Part shown: positions 56,044-64,000 of the stretch, in pieces
Layout of the letters: each line of letters begins with the position of its first letter
Position numbering within the stretch: position 1 is the first letter of the stretch
NCBI GenBank assembly: GCA_017860615.1
Contig: JAGDMU010000006.1
Coordinates: 1-64,000, forward strand
DNA length: 64,000 bases
Direction of reading: 5' to 3'
DNA from: Pseudomonadota bacterium
GTDB taxonomy: Bacteria > Campylobacterota > Campylobacteria > Campylobacterales > Sulfurospirillaceae
Made by a program: the position numbers and the translations under genes
The notes under the pieces: model-generated
Told to the model about the DNA's origin: nothing
What the model saw: only the letters and a program-made list of their open reading frames with translations
Databases searched by the model: none

Positions 56044-56847
56044 TTACTCCTTAACTTGATTAAAAAAATCTTCAAAATCGCTCTCGATACGCCCAAAACA
56101 GAAAAGATCGACTGTTGCATTTTCATCTTTAAGCTGTGCTTTTTGTTTGATCGCCATGCATCCACGTGGGACAAAACCATCAAAATAGAGTCCATCACGA
56201 ATAGATTCTACAAAATGAAGCGTTTGAAATCGCTGGATAAACGCATCATTCTGGAGATCTTGCGCAATGGAATACATCTCACGTTCACCCTCTCTCAAAA
56301 TAGGTGCTTGTGAAAAAATGGCTGAGAGTTTTTCATGCAATTCATAAAGCCCCACTTGCGCTGAAATATCTTTAAGTTCACGCATTTGACACCCTACAAG
56401 ACGCTGTAAAAACTGTTCAACTTTTGCATTAAACTTTAAAACCACTTCATGTCCATCAAATACCAAAATCAAAAAACGATTTTCTACTGAAACCAACTCT
56501 TTAAACGTTACATTAGCTGTTTTTTCAACAATGCAAAAAAGATTGTGTTCATGAGAAGAACGTTTAATTTTATCGATATTTTTAATCTCTAAAAGATGTG
56601 AGGGATCAAGTTTCTCTTGCCAATATCCCATTAAAGCACGGTGTGTTGGTACACGTCCACTGCTTACATGTAATTGTTCCAAAGAACCAACATCGGAGAG
56701 CTTTTTGAAGTAAATGCGTATAGTAGAAGGAGAGATACCAAGTGTCATCTTCATCTGTAGCTCTGAAGAGCCTATAGGCATTTTTGATTTCAGATAGGTT
56801 TGAATAATGGCATCTAAAATCAACTCTTGCTTTGAAGGTTTTTTCAT
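56044..56847 (-). CDS. hrcA: Heat-inducible transcription repressor HrcA
   Basis: This 267-residue repressor has an N-terminal winged helix (ILDAIIQTYLKSKMPIGSSELQ, LGISPSTIRIYFKKLSDVGSLEQLHVSSGRVPT, in parts), the HrcA signature, then a GAF-like domain. It is shorter than typical HrcA (~340), as in other Campylobacterota. ATG 56847 is preferred over GTG 56856, because the GTG lies inside the CIRCE operator. It is predicted to repress its own operon. Confidence 0.92.
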   Translation of the reverse strand: MKKPSKQELILDAIIQTYLKSKMPIGSSELQMKMTLGISPSTIRIYFKKLSDVGSLEQLHVSSGRVPTHRALMGYWQEKLDPSHLLEIKNIDKIKRSSHEHNLFCIVEKTANVTFKELVSVENRFLILVFDGHEVVLKFNAKVEQFLQRLVGCQMRELKDISAQVGLYELHEKLSAIFSQAPILREGEREMYSIAQDLQNDAFIQRFQTLHFVESIRDGLYFDGFVPRGCMAIKQKAQLKDENATVDLFCFGRIESDFEDFFNQVKE

Positions 56848-56849
56848 TT

Positions 56850-56876
56850 TTAGCACTCTTAATGTTTAATTGCTGA
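56850..56876 (-). promoter_or_regulatory. CIRCE operator of the hrcA-grpE-dnaK operon
   Basis: On the minus strand: TCAGCAATT, a 9-base spacer, then GAGTGCTAA. The right arm is perfect and the left arm matches 6 of 9 bases of the consensus TTAGCACTC. It lies between the -10 element and the hrcA ATG, overlapping the expected start site and ribosome-binding region. Confidence 0.85.
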
Positions 56877-56880
56877 TAAA

Positions 56881-56910
56881 ATTATACAACATTGAGTGTA
56901 GTGTTGTCAA
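56881..56910 (-). promoter_or_regulatory. Sigma-70 promoter of hrcA operon
   Basis: TTGACA and TATAAT on the minus strand separated by 18 bases, both perfect consensus hexamers. The start site would fall inside the CIRCE element. Confidence 0.88.
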
Positions 56911-57018
56911 GCAATAAACAAAAAGAGGTCTAGATAGAGAATTATAGATTACGAAGATACTGATTAATAGGTCATAAAGGATGGTTTAAAACAATGTATT
57001 AAAGAAGAAGTGATGATT

Positions 57019-57189
57019 TTAACGAATGGGATGTTTTAGGCGTTTTTTATTGCGCATCAAAAGGAGTTTAAAAAAGTGTTTGATCTCACCTTTGCTCTCT
57101 TTGAGCTTGGAAAAGAAAGTCTCTTTTTCAGTGATAGCAGTAAAGATGTCATTTAAAGCTTGTCTTTCATTTTGGGATAATGTACTCAT
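57019..57189 (-). CDS. Small basic helical protein
   Basis: This 56-residue frame starts MSTLSQNERQALNDIFTAIT and ends with a basic tail (RNKKRLKHPIR). Its ATG overlaps the stop of the XRE-type regulator as ATGA, which strongly supports translation. No family is recognised. It may be a partner or antitoxin/toxin-like companion of the regulator, but nothing in the sequence decides this. Confidence 0.6.
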   Translation of the reverse strand: MSTLSQNERQALNDIFTAITEKETFFSKLKESKGEIKHFFKLLLMRNKKRLKHPIR

Positions 57190-57434
57190 TTTTCATCCTT
57201 TAGTTCATGCGCTATACGTTGAATTAAACGCAAGGCATCGCCCTCTTCCAGTTCACCCAGCATTTTAAAAATTGCTGATGCGGCTTGAGGCTGAGAATTA
57301 CCAAGTTTCCAGTCTTGGTAGGTTCGCATTGATACGCCCAATTTATCTGCCATCTCACGCTGAGAAATCTTTTTGCCAAAGAACTTTGACTCAACAGCAT
57401 TATGGAGGAGATTAAATATATCGTTTGTTTTCAT
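57186..57434 (-). CDS. XRE-type helix-turn-helix regulator
   Basis: This 82-residue protein (from ATG 57434, MKTNDIFNLL) has a helix-turn-helix in ISQREMADKLGVSMRTYQDWKLG and an acidic C-terminal dimer region. No clear ribosome-binding site is seen; the longer frame begins with TTG at 57452. It probably controls itself and the small basic gene that overlaps its stop. An inverted repeat upstream (57588) may be its operator. Confidence 0.75.
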   Translation of the reverse strand: MKTNDIFNLLHNAVESKFFGKKISQREMADKLGVSMRTYQDWKLGNSQPQAASAIFKMLGELEEGDALRLIQRIAHELKDEK

Positions 57435-57587
57435 GTACAAGATTCTAGCCAAGGCTTGATTAATTATACATAAATACGATATTTTTATAAGTTATTATAT
57501 CTAAAAAATAACGTTTTACTACATTTTTACTGCAATAATTTGATATAAATAACGTTTTTTAGATTATTTTACTCATTTAATTACTAT

Positions 57588-57611
57588 ATTTATACGGTTT
57601 TACGTATAAAT
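57588..57611. promoter_or_regulatory. Inverted repeat ATTTATACG/CGTATAAAT, putative operator
   Basis: Perfect 9-bp arms with a 6-base spacer, about 150 bases upstream of the XRE-type regulator gene. A related sequence, ATAAATACGATATTTTTAT, lies near 57470-57490, closer to the gene. Confidence 0.4.
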
Positions 57612-57732
57612 ATAAAAAAATAACTTTGAAAAAAGAGAATAGTGGTGAAATGGAAGTGCTTAGAATTAAGATATCAGAATTTGGCTACATCTATAAAGGG
57701 AATAAAAATGAAAAAGAAGAGGAAGAAGAGGT

Positions 57733-57755
57733 GTAGGATGGAAAAACCACCCTAC
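57733..57755 (-). terminator. Terminator after rpsO
   Basis: GTAGGGTGG/CCATCCTAC stem on the minus strand (8 of 9 pairs) with a T5 loop, followed by pyrimidine-rich sequence. Confidence 0.65.
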
Positions 57756-57769
57756 TTATAAAGCACTGA

Positions 57770-58048
57770 CTATTTTTTATTATCTCTAATAGAAAGCTCT
57801 TTAATGATTTTGCTGTAAGTAACAAAATCTTTACGTTTAAGATATTGCATCAATCGTTTACGTTGACCGACGAGTTTAAGAAGTCCTAATCTTGAAGAGT
57901 GATCTTTTTTATTACTCTGAAGATGTCCTGTTAAATCAACAATTCTTTTAGAAAGAAGCGCGATTTGTACCTCTGGAGAACCTGTGTCTCCCTCTTTTCT
58001 GCCAAACTGACTAACAATTACTTGTTTTTCCGCCGAACCTAAAGCCAT
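57770..58048 (-). CDS. rpsO: 30S ribosomal protein uS15
   Basis: This 92-residue protein has the full S15 signature: FGRKEGDTGSPEVQIALLSKRI, HLQSNKKDHSSRLGLLKLVGQRKRLMQYL (read in parts). It binds 16S rRNA in the central domain. The ATG at 58048 follows an AGGAGG-type site. It neighbours an Rrf2 gene and flhA as in Campylobacter. Confidence 0.97.
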   Translation of the reverse strand: MALGSAEKQVIVSQFGRKEGDTGSPEVQIALLSKRIVDLTGHLQSNKKDHSSRLGLLKLVGQRKRLMQYLKRKDFVTYSKIIKELSIRDNKK

Positions 58049-58285
58049 AATGACCTCCTGATTGGTATTTAAATTTACTTTTAAAATAAAAGCTTGGAAT
58101 TGTAGCTAAAAAAACTAAAATTGTCTACGAGCCTTTCTGGAAACTCATTGAGGCTTGGAATAAGCCTTCTAAGAAAAAATCAAACCCGCCCAGCCTTTGG
58201 GAATTATCTTTGGAATTAAAGCTAAATATAACGTTTATTTAGTACAATATTTCTCTTATTTAACTTGAAATCTTGAGGAAAACGT

Positions 58286-58690
58286 ATGCTATTAACCAAA
58301 GCCAGTGAATATGCACTGCTATCATTGATTATTATTTCTCAAAAAAATACCCCACAGGATGTCGACACGCTTTCCAATCAACTCGGTATTTCAAAAAGTT
58401 TTTTAGCCAAAATCCTTCAAGCACTTGCCAAAGAGAATATCCTAAGCTCTTTTAAAGGGGCACATGGTGGTTTTATGCTTGCAAAAAAACCAGAAGAGTT
58501 AACCCTTAAAATGATCGTAGAATGCGCTGAAAAAAAACAAACGATGGTTTTTGAATGCTCTCCTTCAACCCAAAAATGCCCAGGGGGGAAAGGAACGTAT
58601 TGTCGTGTTTGGCCAATTCTAAATAAGCTTCAAACGAAAATTGATCTATTTTTGGATAATATGACACTTAAAGATATTATCGAAGTTTAA
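58286..58690 (+). CDS. Rrf2 family regulator with three cysteines
   Basis: This 134-residue protein has an N-terminal winged helix (TKASEYALLSLIIIS, LGISKSFLAKILQALAKENIL) and the motif CSPSTQKCPGGKGTYC, three cysteines placed as in Fe-S-binding Rrf2 proteins (IscR, NsrR). A redox, nitric oxide or iron-sulfur sensing role is likely by family. It corresponds in position to Cj0883c. It ends 9 bp before the TTG proposed for flhA. Confidence 0.88.
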   Translation: MLLTKASEYALLSLIIISQKNTPQDVDTLSNQLGISKSFLAKILQALAKENILSSFKGAHGGFMLAKKPEELTLKMIVECAEKKQTMVFECSPSTQKCPGGKGTYCRVWPILNKLQTKIDLFLDNMTLKDIIEV

Positions 58691-58699
58691 GGGTGTTTA

Positions 58700-60864
58700 T
58701 TGGCTAAAAATCAAAATGAGAACCTATTGTAAAAGCAAAAGATCTTACTGTTGTTGTTTTTATTGTCGCTATTCTAGCGATTATTATCGTTCCACTGCCC
58801 AGTGCCATACTCGATTTTTTCTTGGTTATATCACTCTCTATTTCTGTATTGATTATTCTCATTTCGCTTTATATTCCTAAACCAACAGATCTTTCGACTT
58901 TTCCTACGCTTATTCTTATCATTACGCTTTTTAGATTAGCACTCAATATAGCAACGACAAGGATGATCCTTACCAACGGACACCTAGGTCCTGATGCCGT
59001 CAGTGATATTGTCTCAAGTTTTGGTCAATTTGTTGTGGGTGGTAACTATGTCATCGGTGTTGTTGTCTTTACCATTCTTGTTTTGATTAACTTTATGGTT
59101 ATTACCAAAGGTTCTACGAGGGTTGCAGAGGTTGCGGCACGTTTTACACTGGATGCGATGCCTGGTAAGCAGATGGCGATTGATGCGGATCTTAATGCTG
59201 GTTTGATTGATGAAAAAACCGCGCGAAAAAGGCGTGAAGACATCATCCAAGAGGCCAATTTCTATGGAGCAATGGACGGTTCGAGTAAGTTTGTTAAGGG
59301 TGATGCAGTTGCGGGTATTATCATCACCATTATCAACATTATTGGTGGTTTTCTTATAGGTTCTTTTCAACATGGATTAGAGCTGGGCGTGAGTGCGCAA
59401 ACCTATACCATTCTTACCATTGGTGATGGTCTGGTTTCTCAGCTTCCTGCGCTTATCACTTCGACCGCAACAGGTATTTTGATTACCCGTGCCAACAAAG
59501 CAGACGATGTCAGTTTTTCTGATGGCGCCATGGAACAACTTTTTGGTGAACATAAAACCCTCCTTATTGTAGGAAGTATCTTGGTCTTATTTGCACTTGT
59601 TCCAGGTCTTCCAACACTCTCACTCATGTTTGTAGGACTCATCTTTCTAGGGCTTGGTTATCTAGTGAAACAGACCAATGATGGTAGTTTTTCTTTTCAA
59701 AAATTCTTTTCATCAACACCTGTGGCAATGCAAAAAGCAAAACAAGAAGCAGAGACAAAAGCTCAAGCCAGTGCTGCACCTAAGAAAAGCCCTGAAGAGC
59801 TACGTAAAGAAGAAGAAACGACCCTTAATGATATTCTTAAATTGGAAATTTTGGAGCTCGATTTGGGGTATCAACTCATTAAATTGGCAGACCCTGCACA
59901 AGGTGGTGACCTTTTAGACCGCGTTAAAAGTATGCGCCGTAAAATTGCGTCGGATTTTGGTTATTTGATTCCACAAGTACGTATTCGTGATAACTTGCAT
60001 CTTAGTCCAAACCATTACCAGCTTTTACTCAAAGGTATCGAAATTGGTAGCGGTGAAATCTATCCTGATAAATTTATGGCAATGGACAGTGGCCTTACCA
60101 TCGATAAAGTCCAAGGCATTCCTACCAAGGAGCCTGCATTCGGGCTTGATGCGATTTGGATTGAAGCAGCCGCAAAAGAAGATGCCATTATCAAAGGGTA
60201 CACGACGGTTGATCCAGCCACGGTTATTTCAACACACTTAAGCGAACTCATTAAAAAATATGCTGAAGAGCTTCTTACCCGTCAAGAAGTGCAAAGTCTT
60301 ATTGATAAATTGCAAAAAGACTATCCTGTGGTGGTTAATGATTGTCTTAAAGTGGCGAATGTGGGGCTTATTCAAAAAGTTCTCAAAGCATTGCTTCATG
60401 AAAAAATTCCCATTAAAGATCTTCTCACCATTGTTGAAACCATCAGCGATGTGGCAGAAGTCACTAAAAACGTTTCCATCATTGTGGAACAAGTACGTGC
60501 CAAGCTTTCTCGTGTTATTACCAAGCAATACAAAGATGACAATGGTATCTTAAAGCTCCTTACCTTCAATGCTGGAACAGAGCAAAAGCTTTTAGATGCT
60601 CTCAGAGAACGCGATGGGGTGCGCGATCTTGTGCTTAACATTGGACAGATCAATACCCTTGTCAAAGCATGTAGTGATGAAGCAGCCAAACTGCTTCACA
60701 AAGGTATCGCACCTGTGGTAATCATTGTGGATCCAATGCTGCGCAAATCACTTTCTGATATTTTTGAGAAATTTGGACTTGATATCGTGGTACTTTCACA
60801 TGCTGAGATTGATTCAAGCTCTAAATTCGAGGTCATGGGCTCCATCGAAATCGAAAAGCTCTAA
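58700..60864 (+). CDS. flhA: Flagellar export apparatus protein FlhA, 5' end apparently frameshifted
   Basis: The frame from about 58729 to 60864 encodes FlhA: transmembrane part from AKDLTVVVFIVAILAIIIVPLPS through LSLMFVGLIFLGLGY, the FHIPEP region RFTLDAMPGKQMAIDADLNAG (residues given in parts), and a long cytoplasmic domain that binds chaperones. No ATG, GTG or TTG precedes the first helix in this frame. A good start, TTG 58700 with AAGGG 6 bases before it, opens LAKNQNENL in another frame and meets the FlhA frame if one base is added in the TT at 58727. The full product would be ~720 residues, normal for FlhA. An ATT start at 58726 is a weaker alternative. Confidence 0.9.
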
Positions 60865-60908
60865 ACCTAATACACCCTATATAACATCACTAAGCATTAA
60901 GGATTTTT

Positions 60909-61934
60909 ATGAACTACACGTTACACCACCTCTCACACACAGATTTAGATGGCTACAGCTGTCAGATGGTGAGTGCACATTATTTTGATTCGATTCATTT
61001 CTACAACTCCAACTATGGAAAAGAGATCAATGAATGTTTTAATCAGATTTTAGCCTCTATACAAATTTCAACTTCCGAAAAACATGTTATTTTGATCACC
61101 GATCTTAACCTTACCATGGACCAAGCTAAAGAGTTTGAATCTAAAGTCAGTATTTGCGATAAAGAGATCATGATGTTTGTCTTAGATCATCACAAAACAG
61201 GTCAAGAGTGTGCCGATGCATTTGAATGGTATTTTTTAGATTCAAGTCGCTGTGCTACTAAAATTACGTATGATTTTTTTAGTGCACTGTATGGAAAAGA
61301 TGAAAAGCTTAGTAAATTTGTTGATGTCGTCAATGCTGTCGATATTTGGCTTGAAAATGAGCCTGAATTTGAATTAGGGAAAGTCTGTATGGGACTGGTT
61401 AGTGGCGCTAAAGAGGTCAATAAAATCATGTTCCCTGAAGAGAATAGCAAATATGTCTTTTCACTTCTTACTCAAGCACAAGAGTACTTTGCATGTAAAG
61501 AAGCGCATATTGCTTTAGATGATGCCATTCATGGCATTAAAAAAGCATTTTTTACCACATCAACCAATAACACTTTAAGCAATCTTGTTTCAGCCTATAA
61601 TGTCATTTTGCTGACTCAAAATAGAGATAAAATGCAAATTAGCTACAAAGAGTACAAAGGTATTTTGACCTACAATATTGGCAATGTCTCCGTCATAGGG
61701 AACGATTTTTTAACCGCCAATCCCGATATGGATTTCTTTATGGATATTACCTCTAAAAAGACGATTAGTTTGCGTTCAAACGGTAAAGTCGATGTCAGTA
61801 AGATCGCAGCACAAATCGCTAATGGCGGTGGCCATCACAATGCCAGCGGCGGACTTCTCAGCAATTTCAAAGATGCTTTTATCTATGATAACATCAAATC
61901 ACAAGTGATGAGTATCATCGCAAATAAAGGATAA
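60909..61934 (+). CDS. DHH-family phosphoesterase
   Basis: This 341-residue protein has the DHH metal motifs HTDLDGYSCQMV, VILITDLN and MFVLDHHKTG, and ends with the DHHA1 nucleic-acid/nucleotide-binding motif IANGGGHHNASGG. The family hydrolyses small nucleotides or oligoribonucleotides; the exact substrate is unknown. It lies 4 bp before a small acidic gene and 44 bp after flhA. Confidence 0.85.
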   Translation: MNYTLHHLSHTDLDGYSCQMVSAHYFDSIHFYNSNYGKEINECFNQILASIQISTSEKHVILITDLNLTMDQAKEFESKVSICDKEIMMFVLDHHKTGQECADAFEWYFLDSSRCATKITYDFFSALYGKDEKLSKFVDVVNAVDIWLENEPEFELGKVCMGLVSGAKEVNKIMFPEENSKYVFSLLTQAQEYFACKEAHIALDDAIHGIKKAFFTTSTNNTLSNLVSAYNVILLTQNRDKMQISYKEYKGILTYNIGNVSVIGNDFLTANPDMDFFMDITSKKTISLRSNGKVDVSKIAAQIANGGGHHNASGGLLSNFKDAFIYDNIKSQVMSIIANKG

Positions 61935-61937
61935 TTC

Positions 61938-62207
61938 ATGGAAGCCAAAGAACTCCAAAAAGAGCTAGAGCGCGCAGAAATTGAGATTGAAGAGATGGCG
62001 ATGCAACTGGCTGATATGCTAGGCGCTGCGCTCTACTTTGCAGGTGTTAAAAAAGAAGATTTACCTAAAGCAATCGATCTTTACCTTAAAGGCTTAGATG
62101 AAGTTTTTGAAGATGATGACGAAGACAGTGAAATGGGCTTTGAAGAAGTCATTGAAGTTATTGAATATATCAAAAATAAACATCCTAAGCTATTCCACAA
62201 CAAATAA
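61938..62207 (+). CDS. Small acidic conserved protein
   Basis: This 89-residue protein is strongly acidic (EDDDEDSEMGFEEV) and helical, with no membrane segment or recognised family. Close spacing to the DHH gene suggests co-expression. Confidence 0.7.
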   Translation: MEAKELQKELERAEIEIEEMAMQLADMLGAALYFAGVKKEDLPKAIDLYLKGLDEVFEDDDEDSEMGFEEVIEVIEYIKNKHPKLFHNK

Positions 62208-62210
62208 CGC

Positions 62211-62233
62211 GTGTAGAGAAAGTTTCTCTACAC
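62211..62233. terminator. Bidirectional hairpin between the small acidic gene and cmoA
   Basis: Perfect 9-bp stem GTGTAGAGA/TCTCTACAC with a 5-base loop between convergent genes; it includes the cmoA stop codon. Confidence 0.75.
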
Positions 62234-62938
62234 CCTCTTCTTCGCGATAAATGTCACAAAATTTCCCCATTTAAAAATCGTCTCGATGGTCGTAAATCCT
62301 GCACTTTTGAGCATTGCTTTGTTCTCTTCTTCGGTGTAAGGAATCAGAACATTTTCAAGGGCTTCTCTTTTTTGTGCAATTTCAAAATCACTGTAGCCTT
62401 GCTGACGCTTAAAGTCATAGTATATATCAATCATCTGTTTGTTGAGTTCTTTGTCTTCAAAAACGATTTTTTCACTAAAAATGAAAAATCCATTAGGATT
62501 CAATGCTTCAAAAATTTTAGCCACAAATTCAGCACGTTGAAGGGGGCGAATAAATTGAAGCATATAATTAGCAATAATGACATCTTGGCAGTTTAGCGCC
62601 ACTTGGGTAATATCTGCTTGCAAGAACTCTACTTTAGCACCATATGCATGTACCTTTTGACGTGCAATGTGCAACATGGCTTCTGCATTATCGATGCCTA
62701 AAAGATGATAGCTTTTATTGCTTTTTTTGTACAGCGCAAGAAGCGTATTGGCGGTAGAACAACCAAGATCAACAATATTTGCTCCCTCTTTTACGTGCAA
62801 ACAAATCGTTTTACAGGTAAGATCAATGACCTCTTTATAAAAAGGAATTGAGCGCTCTAACATGTCATCAAAAACGACAGCAACATCCTCGTCAAATTCA
62901 AATTGTTTGGTGATAGGCTTGGTAAATACTTTATCCAT
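62228..62938 (-). CDS. cmoA: Carboxy-S-adenosyl-L-methionine synthase
   Basis: This 236-residue SAM-binding enzyme makes carboxy-SAM from SAM and prephenate for the CmoB reaction. Motifs are FDEDVAVVFDDMLERSIPFY at the N terminus, IVDLGCSTANTLLAL, LLGIDNAEAMLHIAR and VIIANYMLQFI. Its partner cmoB is at 42126. Confidence 0.94.
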   Translation of the reverse strand: MDKVFTKPITKQFEFDEDVAVVFDDMLERSIPFYKEVIDLTCKTICLHVKEGANIVDLGCSTANTLLALYKKSNKSYHLLGIDNAEAMLHIARQKVHAYGAKVEFLQADITQVALNCQDVIIANYMLQFIRPLQRAEFVAKIFEALNPNGFFIFSEKIVFEDKELNKQMIDIYYDFKRQQGYSDFEIAQKREALENVLIPYTEEENKAMLKSAGFTTIETIFKWGNFVTFIAKKRV

Positions 62939-63043
62939 TACAATACGCTTCCATTGCTAAAAATATTCGCGATTATAACAAAATATTAGTTACTATTAAG
63001 CATTCTCTTTTTATACTGTTGGTATTTTCACACAGGTCTTATT

Positions 63044-63826
63044 ATGAACAAACAGCTCCAAGAACTTACCGATCTAACCATCAAAGAGATTCGAAATCTT
63101 GAGATTGTTTTACCAGAGATCTACCGTGATATTTTCTATACTAAGGCTAAAGAACTTGGTATTAAACTCAGCGACATTGATAAAGAAGCTGCTATGCTTT
63201 ATGCACTGCGTAAAATTCAGCTTCTTAGAAATGAAACGGAACGCTCCGCATCAGCTTTGAAAGAGAATGTCATGAATGCGCGTATCGCCATTACCAATAA
63301 AGACAATATGGCATTGCAATTCATCGAAAATAACATGATTGAACTGGAATCGAAAATTGCCTCTTTACAAGAAGAGCTTTATGTTGATGAGCTTACACGT
63401 TTGTATAATCGTAGATGGCTCTTCGAAAAGTTTTTAAAGGATGATCACTTTAGAAAGAATGGTCTTTTGGCTTTTATCGACATTAACGATTTTAAAGAGG
63501 TCAATGATAAATTTGGTCATATTATTGGCGATAAAGTATTGCATGTCATTGGAAAAGTCCTTAAAAAGGTACAAAACACTACCGCTGTACGTTATGCAGG
63601 CGATGAGTTTTTAATCCTCAGTGAAGAGCATGATGAAGACGAAATACATAAAATTTTACATACTGTTAATCAAAACCTTATAAAGACGCCGTTCAAACAC
63701 AATAAAGAGCTCTTTCACATCGATTTTTCGTTTGGGGTTGCTGCTTTTAAAGCCAAAGAAAATTTTAAAAAGATACTCGAAGACGCAGACCTTAAAATGT
63801 ACGATTACAAGAAATCATTTAAATAA
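63044..63826 (+). CDS. Soluble diguanylate cyclase (GGDEF domain, AGDEF variant)
   Basis: Residues ~1-115 are helical with a coiled coil just before the catalytic domain (EKIASLQEEL-type); no membrane helix is present. The GGDEF domain begins VDELTRLYNRRWLFEKF, has FIDINDFKEVNDKFGH, and carries RYAGDEF; AGDEF is usually active. No RxxD I-site is visible, unlike the enzyme at 28974, so product inhibition is not expected. The N-terminal sensor is unknown. Confidence 0.85.
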   Translation: MNKQLQELTDLTIKEIRNLEIVLPEIYRDIFYTKAKELGIKLSDIDKEAAMLYALRKIQLLRNETERSASALKENVMNARIAITNKDNMALQFIENNMIELESKIASLQEELYVDELTRLYNRRWLFEKFLKDDHFRKNGLLAFIDINDFKEVNDKFGHIIGDKVLHVIGKVLKKVQNTTAVRYAGDEFLILSEEHDEDEIHKILHTVNQNLIKTPFKHNKELFHIDFSFGVAAFKAKENFKKILEDADLKMYDYKKSFK

Positions 63827-64000
63827 ATGCGACACGTCTTTAAATATTTTCTTGCTTCTTTCATATCTTTTTCAATTTGTTGCTTAAGATCAGTAAGCGT
63901 ACTAAATTTCTGATTATCGCGTAAAAACTCTACGAAAAAAAGTTCAACAGCACCTTGAATTTCTGATATATTTTCATCTAAAATATGTGTTTCAACTGAG
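63805..64000 (-). CDS. ribF: Riboflavin kinase/FAD synthetase RibF, C-terminal end only
   Basis: The minus frame open from the right edge ends at TAA 63805 and encodes SVETHILDENISEIQGAVEL (start of the visible part), then FFVEFLRDNQKFSTLTDLKQ and a helical tail. This matches the end of the riboflavin kinase domain of RibF, which makes FMN and FAD. It overlaps the end of the convergent GGDEF gene by 22 bp. The rest lies outside the window. Confidence 0.85.
   Translation of the reverse strand, partial: SVETHILDENISEIQGAVELFFVEFLRDNQKFSTLTDLKQQIEKDMKEARKYLKTCRIYLNDFL

Larger units (their letters stand above)
57435..57769. other. AT-rich intergenic region between the XRE regulator and rpsO
   Basis: It holds the inverted repeat at 57588-57611, several AATAACGTTTT-like repeats at 57505-57565 and the rpsO terminator. 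Two plus-strand frames of 28 and 39 codons starting near 57645-57650 have little support. Confidence 0.6.

Noticed and set aside
57644-57763. Plus-strand frames of 28 and 39 codons upstream of rpsO's terminator
   Set aside because: They run through the rpsO terminator, have lysine/glutamate-rich low-complexity sequence and no clear promoter.
58151-58167. AGGCTT/AAGCCT hairpin in the rpsO leader as an S15 autoregulatory site
   Set aside because: The stem is only six pairs and no resemblance to a known S15-binding structure could be shown.
1-64000. tRNA, rRNA, riboswitch or insertion-sequence features
   Set aside because: Intergenic stretches were read for acceptor/T-loop patterns, ribosomal sequence, transposase genes and terminal inverted repeats; none was convincing.

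Overview
The window looks like the chromosome of a free-living Campylobacterota bacterium close to Sulfurospirillum. The base composition is AT-rich and genes are tightly packed with many ATGA and TAATG overlaps. Several gene blocks follow the order I recall from Campylobacter jejuni: DUF2018/polyprenyl synthase/hemA/proS/fxsA/hemC/ubiD-like; fbaA/peb4 with nth nearby; lipoprotein/cmoB/Cj0977-like; MBL hydrolase/nadE/lpxK/thrC/kdsB; hrcA/grpE/dnaK; and flhA/Rrf2/rpsO. The assignment rests on recognised proteins and gene order, not on a database search. I saw no rRNA, tRNA, CRISPR array or complete insertion sequence.

Positions 1-15400 are an accessory region read on the minus strand. Most of it is one giant RTX gene running off the left edge (at least 3166 codons). 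Its first 245 residues carry the catalytic Glu-Asp-Thr pattern of a T4-type (GH24) lysozyme. Directly upstream and overlapping it by ATGA is a secreted protein beginning with an LprI/DUF1311 domain, a family that includes a lysozyme inhibitor. I propose a type I-secreted peptidoglycan-cutting RTX protein with its periplasmic immunity protein. Upstream lie a two-gene cassette of unknown function bounded by 124-bp direct repeats, and an operon of a family 2 glycosyltransferase, a radical SAM protein and a frameshifted glycosyltransferase. A tandem CTGTGACGC motif occurs upstream of all three transcription units, suggesting shared control.

Positions 15480-44200 are mostly core genes. They include a desulforubrerythrin and a nine-gene heme, quinone and prolyl-tRNA synthetase operon. 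Next come a MetY/Rrf2/CysK sulfur operon, a membrane diguanylate cyclase, valS, and a TRAP solute-binding protein. The rest of this stretch holds a mog/panE/hisD cluster, fbaA with a PEB4-like chaperone, nth, a peptidase, and cmoB with a Cj0977-like hotdog protein.

Positions 44300-64000 carry nadE, a DegT-family protein lacking the PLP lysine, lpxK, argB, thrC, kdsB, dsbD and a PPK2 kinase. The heat-shock operon hrcA-grpE-dnaK follows, with a CIRCE element and a sigma-70 promoter. Then come a small XRE-type regulator operon, rpsO, an Rrf2 regulator, flhA, a DHH phosphoesterase, cmoA (partner of cmoB), a second GGDEF protein and the 3' end of ribF.

Three genes appear broken by frame changes: the glycosyltransferase at 13235, dnaK at 54180/54181 (about 16 bases missing) and the 5' end of flhA near 58727. 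Since dnaK is nearly always needed, sequence or assembly error should be considered.
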